Origin: Aldrovandia affinis
Taxonomy: Eukaryota > Chordata > Actinopteri > Notacanthiformes > Halosauridae
Length of the DNA stretch: 64,000 nt
Assembly: GCA_029706075.1 (NCBI GenBank)
Contig: JAINUG010000005.1
Location: 8,029,501 to 8,093,500 of the forward strand
Direction: 5' to 3'
The notes beneath the pieces are model-generated. The model did not search any database and was not told the DNA's origin. It was given only the letters and a program-made list of their open reading frames with translations. Numbering within the stretch: the stretch's first letter is position 1; each line of letters starts with the position of its first letter. Shown piece by piece: positions 58,278 through 64,000 of the stretch. Both the position numbers and the translations under genes were made by a program.

Positions 58278-59264
58278 TGCCCACATGGCCATTTAAAACA
58301 CATATGAGACAGAAGCACACTGTGTTTCCATTTATATGATATGCACTGTGTTCTTGGGGTTCATCAGTGAAAAATCTAAAGCATATACCCAGTTAAGTTG
58401 TGAATGTTGTGTTCTTGTGATTTTGTCAGGTCACAAACATATCCTTTACACTTATTCCAAAATTTCCCTAAAAAGGTATATAGACTTTGAATGTGAAATA
58501 CACATCAAGTTATTTAAGCTATAGCTTAACAGAATTACATACATTTTAAATATTTGGTCATTCTTGAAGCATTGTTTGTCAGAAGATAACACAAGTCAAA
58601 TTGACTGAAATCAGAGAAACTGAGATAGAGAATCTCACGTCTGACCTATTAGCAGCTAAGCACAATAGTAATGTGCAATCGCTCACAGCTCAGCTAATAG
58701 AAAGATTCAGCACTTTCAGCCTAGGCCTCTGTCTTCTCTGGACAAATGATGCCTGAAATTTTTATTCTTCTCATAATGGAATTTCAATGGCCTTCGCTGC
58801 AAATCTAGTGGAAAATTTTGCATATTAAGTGGAAAAAAATTAAATGTTAACCACGTTTTAATGTGATTAAGGCTGACAGGGACATTATTTCTGCTAATCA
58901 TTCACTGGCTCAAAAAGCTCAGAGCAGACTGAGGCCCACACAGTGTTTGCAGCATTCTTCTGCATGTCCCAATTAGAAATAAATACACAAACACTCTACG
59001 ATTCTTCACATATAACTCTTCCAAATCCATTTCAACATGCTGCCAATTACAGACACTCATCTGGCTTTAAAAAAATTCACTGCATATCATCGTTTAATTC
59101 GTCACAACTACCAAAATAACACCACTATACAAATAAAATGTATTATTACTATTGGTAGTAGTAGCCTTAGCATTGTTGCTATTCTTATATACAATCTGAA
59201 TCTGTATTAAATTGGATTTAATATTATGGAATGCTATACAGCATACTATATATTGTAAACATAT
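58278..59264. other. Intergenic, no feature recognised
   Basis: AT-rich; no supported gene or repeat. Confidence 0.3.
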
Positions 59265-60630
59265 ATATTGGATTGGGATTGATAAATCTACGCCCCACAG
59301 AGTTATTATTTGGTAGAAGCACTCTTTGCTTGAATTACAGCCTGTTTGGATAGGTCTCTACCAGCTTTGCACACCTAGATTGGGCAACATTTGCCCATTC
59401 TCCTTACAGAACTGTTCAAGCTCAGCCTGATTGTGTGGGGACCGTCGATGGACTGTGCTCTTGAAATCATTCCACAGGTTTTCAATAGGATTTAGGTCAG
59501 GGCACAGTCTAGGCCACTCAATGACATTCACCTTTTTGTGTTTTAGCCACTCCACTGTTGCTTTAGCTGTGTGCTTTTGGTCATTGTCATGCTGAAAGGT
59601 GAACCTCCTTCCCAATTTTAATTTTCTTGCAGAGGGCAGCAGGGTTTCCTCAACAATTTTTTTCTATTTTGCCCCATCCATTTTCCATTTTATCCTGACC
59701 CAGTGCCCCAGTCCCTGCTGATGAGAAACATCCCCATAACAGAATGCTGCCACTGCCATGCTTTACAGTGAGGATGGTGTTATTTGGGTGATGTGCTGTA
59801 TTGGGCTTTTTGGTTTCATCACAATACTTTTTGCCGCATGGCTTCAGAATCTTAAGAGTGATTTTTTGCATACCTCAAATGGGACTGAATGTGGATTTTT
59901 TTGAGTAGTGGCTTCCTTCTTGCCACCCTACCATACAGACCAGAATTGTGGAGAGCTTTCTGTATTGTTGGCACATGTACACATTGACCACTCTTTGCCA
60001 TAAAGTCCAGTAGCTCCTTCCTTAGTTGCCATTGGCATCTTGGTGGCCTATATGATCAGTCTCCTTCTTGCTCGGTCATCCAGTTTGGACAGACGGCCTG
60101 ATCTAGGCAAGGTCCTGGTGCTGCCACACACCTTCCACTTCTTAATTATGGTCTTGACCGTGCTCCAAGCTAAATTTAAGGCCTTTGAAATCTTTCTATA
60201 CCCATTTCCTGATACATGCCTTTCCACAACTTTATCCCAGAGTTATTTTGAACACTCCCTGTTGCCCATGGTGGATTCGTTACTCTGAAATGCACTACCC
60301 AGCAGTGGAATCCTCTAGGAACAGGCCAATTAGCTTGGTGCGTGATCAGGAATTGTGATTGGTTACCTCTGAGCTAGTTTACAATTGGTATGATAAGCGG
60401 GGTGTAGACTTATCAATCAAAAGTTATTTTGTTTTTTATTTGTAATTAATGTTCAGAAAGTTTTATAAATGTTTTCACTTGGAAGTTGTAGGGTAAAATG
60501 TGTAAATAAAGTTGGAAAAAGTCTGATTTAATATATTTAAATTTCAGGCTGTAAGGCAACAAAATGTGACATTTTCACTGAACTGAATTTTCACTGAACT
60601 GAAATGGAATTCACCCCAACCCTGATATAC
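59265..60630 (-). mobile_element. Tc1-like transposon, decayed
   Basis: TTGATAAATCTACGCCCCAC (59280 region) pairs with GCGGGGTGTAGACTTATCAA (60398 region), the inner parts of the inverted repeats. The outer repeat on the right extends to about 60630; the left one is shortened. The transposase lies on the minus strand between them. Confidence 0.8.
59358..60269 (-). pseudogene. Tc1-like transposase pseudogene
   Basis: The start ATG (60269) gives MGNRECSK then a stop. Frame pieces follow: LWDKVVERHVSGNGYRKISK, ALNLAWSTVKTIIKKWKVCG, then SGRLSKLDDRARRRLI. The first catalytic motif is decayed ([12 protein letters not shown], near 59815). [20 protein letters not shown] sequence is near 59760. FTFQHDNDQKHTAKATVEWL (second Asp) and LCPDLNPIENLW (Glu) are well kept at 59600-59475. 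Several stops and shifts. Confidence 0.85.
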
Positions 60631-60769
60631 TGCATGAGACGGTAAAGAAATATGAAAATATATATTTAAGAAATATATTCAAAATCATTAATCATTCTTC
60701 TTCTTCCTTGTTTGGGTATATTCTTTTTTCTGCTCCCCTGCTCCTTTTACCACCTCAAGCCTAGGGGGG

Positions 60770-62548
60770 GTTCACCCGGACTATATTTCTGGGCACACTT
60801 CCAGCAGCCATGTCACCGTGTCGTCGCCCAAAGCCGACAGACCATGGATCCCATTGGGTGCCAGATAAATCGGGCAATCCAGGATGACATGGTCTGCGGT
60901 TTGTTCCTCTGTGCCACACTCGCAGGCCGTGCAGGAGGCCAAGCCCCATCTGTGCATCGATGAGCAGAAACGCCCGACGCCAGTCCGGAGGTGGTTAAGC
61001 CTCACCCACGCCAGTCGGGGCAGGTCCACCCGATGGGGGAAAACCGGCGTCTGGGATGAAGTCACGGAGTCTAGAGGTGTTTTTCTCCCACTCCGTGCTC
61101 CAGGTGTAATCCACCCACCGTGCCACACTGATATGAAGATCGCTGCATTGCTGCAGGAGTTCCCATGCGGCAGGCACAAATGGGTGTCTCGACTTGAGGC
61201 GCCGGGAGGCTCAGCTGTTAGAGTGAGCCTTTCATGAAGCAGATGGTTTGGCTCCATAGCCCGGCATGCGAGACGTGCTATGGCTCCCCGCATGGCGGAA
61301 GCCCAGCGGCTGGATGCCTGCAAGGATGGAGAGGTTGTCCACAGGAGTGGGAGTGGGCATCCTGTCGCAGGCATCCTGTCATAGGCGGGTGTGGGCACTG
61401 CGCACCATACTGGTGCACAGTACTCACTAGTTGATAAACAAGGGCCAGGGTATCGACGCAAGGCGGGTGCCCCAGGCACTGCGCCTCATCAATGCCACCA
61501 TGTTACTGGTCGCGAAATGTGAGCGACCTGTCCAGTGTCACTCACTGGCTCAGTTGAGTAAACAAGTTTGGCCTTGTTGTTGAGAGGGCACCATCTTTGC
61601 CGCTGAGCTTCAATCTCCATTTCTTGCCCCATATCCTGCCTAATGTCCCCTCCAATTACTGCCACCAGAGTACACCTAGGTCATCCCATAGGCATCAATG
61701 CCAGGCAAGTCATAGGTGTAGATGTTATAGATGAGGGGGCCAGGCGATCCCTGGGGGACGCAGTGACTGTCCGACCGGTGGTGAGGGTGAACCTGTGATT
61801 TCGACAAGCTCCATGATCATTCTGACCATGTGCCTGTCCGGCAGCACCTGGAACAACTTGCAGTGAGGCCATGATGCCACGTCGTAGGAGTCAGATCAAC
61901 AAAAACGGCTCCAGCCTTCTTTTTGGCTCAGTGTCAACATGGCAGTCGGGTCGGAACCCGCCTGCTCCGCAGTGGGTCGACGATCGGTTCGACGCGGGCA
62001 TAGATAAGACGCTCAAGGATCTTGAAGGGGATGCAGACCAAAGAGATAGGACGGTAGCTCTTAGGGTCCCCTTCAGGCTTATTCGGCTTTGGGATCGTGA
62101 CAACTAGGGCTCTTCTCCAGATTTTGGGGACCTTCAGTTGGCGCAAGCAGGAAGAGAGGAAAGCTCTTAACCAGGACTTCAGAGCAGGTGCAGCATGGAG
62201 TATAAGCTCCGGGCAAATGGAGTCAGGGCCCGGAGCTTTTCCTGGCTTCATGTGCTGGAGGGCAGTAGCGAACTCCTCCGGTGTGAATTCGCCGGAGATG
62301 TTGTCGCTACTAGGTGGTGGGGCCTTCCAGAGGTCAGACACTTCTTTTGCCATGAGTCGTGATGACTCGTGGTCTTTACCCTCATATTCCCCATTTTTCA
62401 CAAATTGTGATGCAATTTTATTTGCAGAAATGGGGCAGTGATGAGGGGAGTGTCTTGACCTGCCAGTGAGGTTGTTCAGGATACTCCATGCCTTGCGGCT
62501 GGAGTGTGAGAAGTCGATGGTATTGACAGCCTCCTCCCAATTAATCAA
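60770..62548 (-). mobile_element. LINE (non-LTR retrotransposon), second type, truncated
   Basis: A minus-strand reverse transcriptase and C-terminal region with no terminal repeats. It is truncated at its 5' side near 62548, where the sequence becomes AT-rich. The protein content differs from the L2-type LINE at 29-32 kb. Confidence 0.75.
60781..62548 (-). pseudogene. LINE reverse transcriptase remnant with C-terminal zinc-knuckle-like motif
   Basis: The first block (62548-61934) reads HMKPGKAPGPDSICPELIL, then WRRALVVTIPKPNKPEGDPK, then SYRPISLVCIPFKILERLIY. These are the finger and early palm motifs of LINE reverse transcriptases. The middle (61930-61480) is decayed, with VPQG-like and IYNIYTYDLP traces, and the catalytic YADD box is not found. 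The last block (61479-60781) has EYCAPVWC and RLNHLRTGVGRFCSSMHRWG, then CTACECGTEEQTADHVILDC, a Cys/His knuckle-like motif typical of I/Nimb-like or jockey-like families. The clade is uncertain. Clearly nonfunctional. Confidence 0.8.
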
Positions 62549-63260
62549 TTAATAATTAATAATTGCAGGGGATGATAAAGTTAATTAGTCTAAGTGCAAT
62601 TAAGCTTTTTCTTTCAGAACCCCAAGAACACAACATTGTACTCATTAGTCCTGTTTATCCTGCATTTAATTTCACAATACACAATGGGTAAAGGAACACA
62701 AACAGAGCTTGTGTTTATAGCCAGCATCACCAAAGACAGCCCACTAAGGCCATGACCTGGACAAACCAGTGCGTGAGCCAGTGATCCGAGCCTGAGCCTT
62801 TGGTCCTTCTGGTGTTTTTACCTGCTGTCACCCCAAACTGGCTTTATGATCACCGTTAAAGCAGGTAAGCCAATAAAAGTACTGACAAGTCCCTAGGCTC
62901 TGAAAACCTTAAGCATAATCCTCTTAGAGCCAGTAAAAGTGAAGTCCCAGGGAGAGGAGTTATGTCTCACTCCCATCTCCAAGAGGGAACTGAAGTGTCA
63001 TAGCCGACGCCCCCCATCTGGACCCATGCAGATGCAGCAACTACGTGCGCACACCCCCTTTCTCTGCATTGGGTTCTTTTTTCTCTTTCTCCTTTTTGAG
63101 TTCCTACTGTGTTCTGAAGCACAATCCGTGGACCCCCCAACACAGGAACACACATACACACATAAAAGGGGCATATGAGTTTATGATGCCTTTTAAGGCA
63201 GGAAACTCAGGGGCTCAGCTGGAGGCCTTTCAGCCTCCCAGTGGCACAGTCGCTGCAGTT
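62549..63260. other. Intergenic, no gene recognised
   Basis: AT-rich then mixed composition; no supported gene. Confidence 0.3.
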
Positions 63261-63545
63261 GCGAAGAGCAGGGAGAAGTCGAAGTGGCAGATTCATCACT
63301 GTTTCACCTTATCGCCCTGACGGAGAGAATGAGAGACTTCATTCCGTCTGGTGCTCTGGGCCCTGTGCCCTGCTAGGCCCCATCTAAAGCCCCTCATTCA
63401 GGCCCTCAGACTTGGGGTGCAGAGAGCAAACATTCAGGCCCTCAGACTTGGGGTGCAGAGAGTAATCATTTAGGCACCCAGACTGCTTTAGATGGGGCCT
63501 AGCACAGTGATGAATCTGCCACTTCGACTTCACCCTGCTCTTCGC
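63261..63545. repeat. Large interrupted inverted repeat with tandem duplication in the loop
   Basis: The left arm 63261-63302 and right arm 63504-63545 are reverse complements over 42 bp with one mismatch (GCGAAGAGCAGGG...ATCACTGT). A second pair, 63372-63390 and 63485-63503 (GCTAGGCCCCATCTAAAGC), matches perfectly over 19 bp. On the right the two arms are contiguous; on the left they are separated by 69 bp. The loop has two copies of a 36-bp unit, ATTCAGGCCCTCAGACTTGG with GGTGCAGAGAG (63398-63469). No coding sequence. Confidence 0.88.
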
Positions 63546-64000
63546 CGAGCCATTCAAAACTATGTAGAAGTCAAGTGAAAATTTGTATTCTCCTAACACA
63601 ACACAAAATATTCTATTGAGCAAAAAGTCAATGAAGGATTTTGTAGTAGCGCATCATTGTAGCTAGTGTGTGGCTCGTTGCAATTTGGAGAAAATGAACT
63701 GCAGACGGACATGGCGACCCCTTCATAGCGTCGCCAAGTAACTCCTCACACCGTGCCTGCAGTGTTGTCATCTACTGGCATTGAACGGAAGAACGAATGG
63801 CGGGGGGGCGAGTGGGTGGGTGGGGGGACTTGTCAAGATTTGACAATTGTGACAAGAGCAGGCTTTTTGTAGCGCTGCAGAATTCCTGGTGAATTTCTCC
63901 ATCTCCCCCCTCTTCTTAAGCGCTGTCCTGGATGACAGCTTAATGTGTACCACATGCAATATTTATTCTCATCTTGTGTCAGGCTGTCAGGCTGTCCAAG
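63546..64000. other. Intergenic, no feature recognised
   Basis: Contains a G-rich run (63800-63830). No supported gene before the window ends. Confidence 0.3.

Overview
The window is animal nuclear DNA, almost certainly from a teleost fish. The evidence is three split exons of a vertebrate Sp-family gene with consensus splice sites, many decayed Tc1-like elements, hAT, PIF/Harbinger-like and Gypsy elements, non-LTR retrotransposons, and tRNA-derived SINEs whose 3' tail carries a GCTCT-GGATA-AGAGC hairpin. That hairpin is the kind known from the eel LINE UnaL2 and its SINEs. A basal teleost such as an eel or tarpon relative fits, but the tail is widespread in fish, so this is only a suggestion.

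Layout. The one host gene I can support is sp3, on the minus strand at the left end. Coding exon 1 (3020-3026), exon 2 (2611-2708) and exon 3 (2337-2429) lie in the window; the rest of the gene is off the left edge. A CCAAT- and GC-box-bearing promoter region and a four-codon upstream ORF lie just to the right. From about 3.5 kb to 64 kb I find no further host exon. This intergenic DNA is packed with transposon relics.

Region by region: 5-18 kb holds LINE and SINE tails and six Tc1-like relics of at least four families, one (12505-13748) still carrying all three catalytic residues. 18.7-25.8 kb holds a hAT miniature element with a perfect 8-bp target duplication, a hAT transposase relic, clustered SINEs, and a hAT element (8-bp duplication GTCTGTAT) split by an internally deleted chromodomain Gypsy element. 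27-32 kb holds an LTR-like transcription-unit relic, a Harbinger Myb-like fragment and a nearly complete L2/UnaL2-like LINE. 32.7-37.5 kb holds a second Gypsy element, a CR1/L2-type endonuclease fragment, a 53-bp tandem repeat and a SINE with a 12-bp duplication. 38-44 kb and 50-55 kb are largely free of recognisable repeats and could hold conserved non-coding elements. 44-49 kb holds two Tc1-like elements, one with a SINE inserted in its terminal repeat. 55-64 kb holds a BED-finger hAT fragment, LINE tails, a Tc1-like pseudogene, a second LINE type and an imperfect large inverted repeat.

How it fits together: the LINE at 29-32 kb shares its 3' hairpin with several SINEs here, the arrangement expected if the LINE machinery moved the SINEs. 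All transposase, integrase and reverse transcriptase genes here carry stops, frameshifts, deletions or lost catalytic residues, so nothing looks autonomously active. I found no clearly new gene system. The most useful leads are the sp3 5' end, the LINE/SINE tail set, the dated nesting events, the LTR-like unit at 27-28 kb and the inverted repeat near 63.4 kb.
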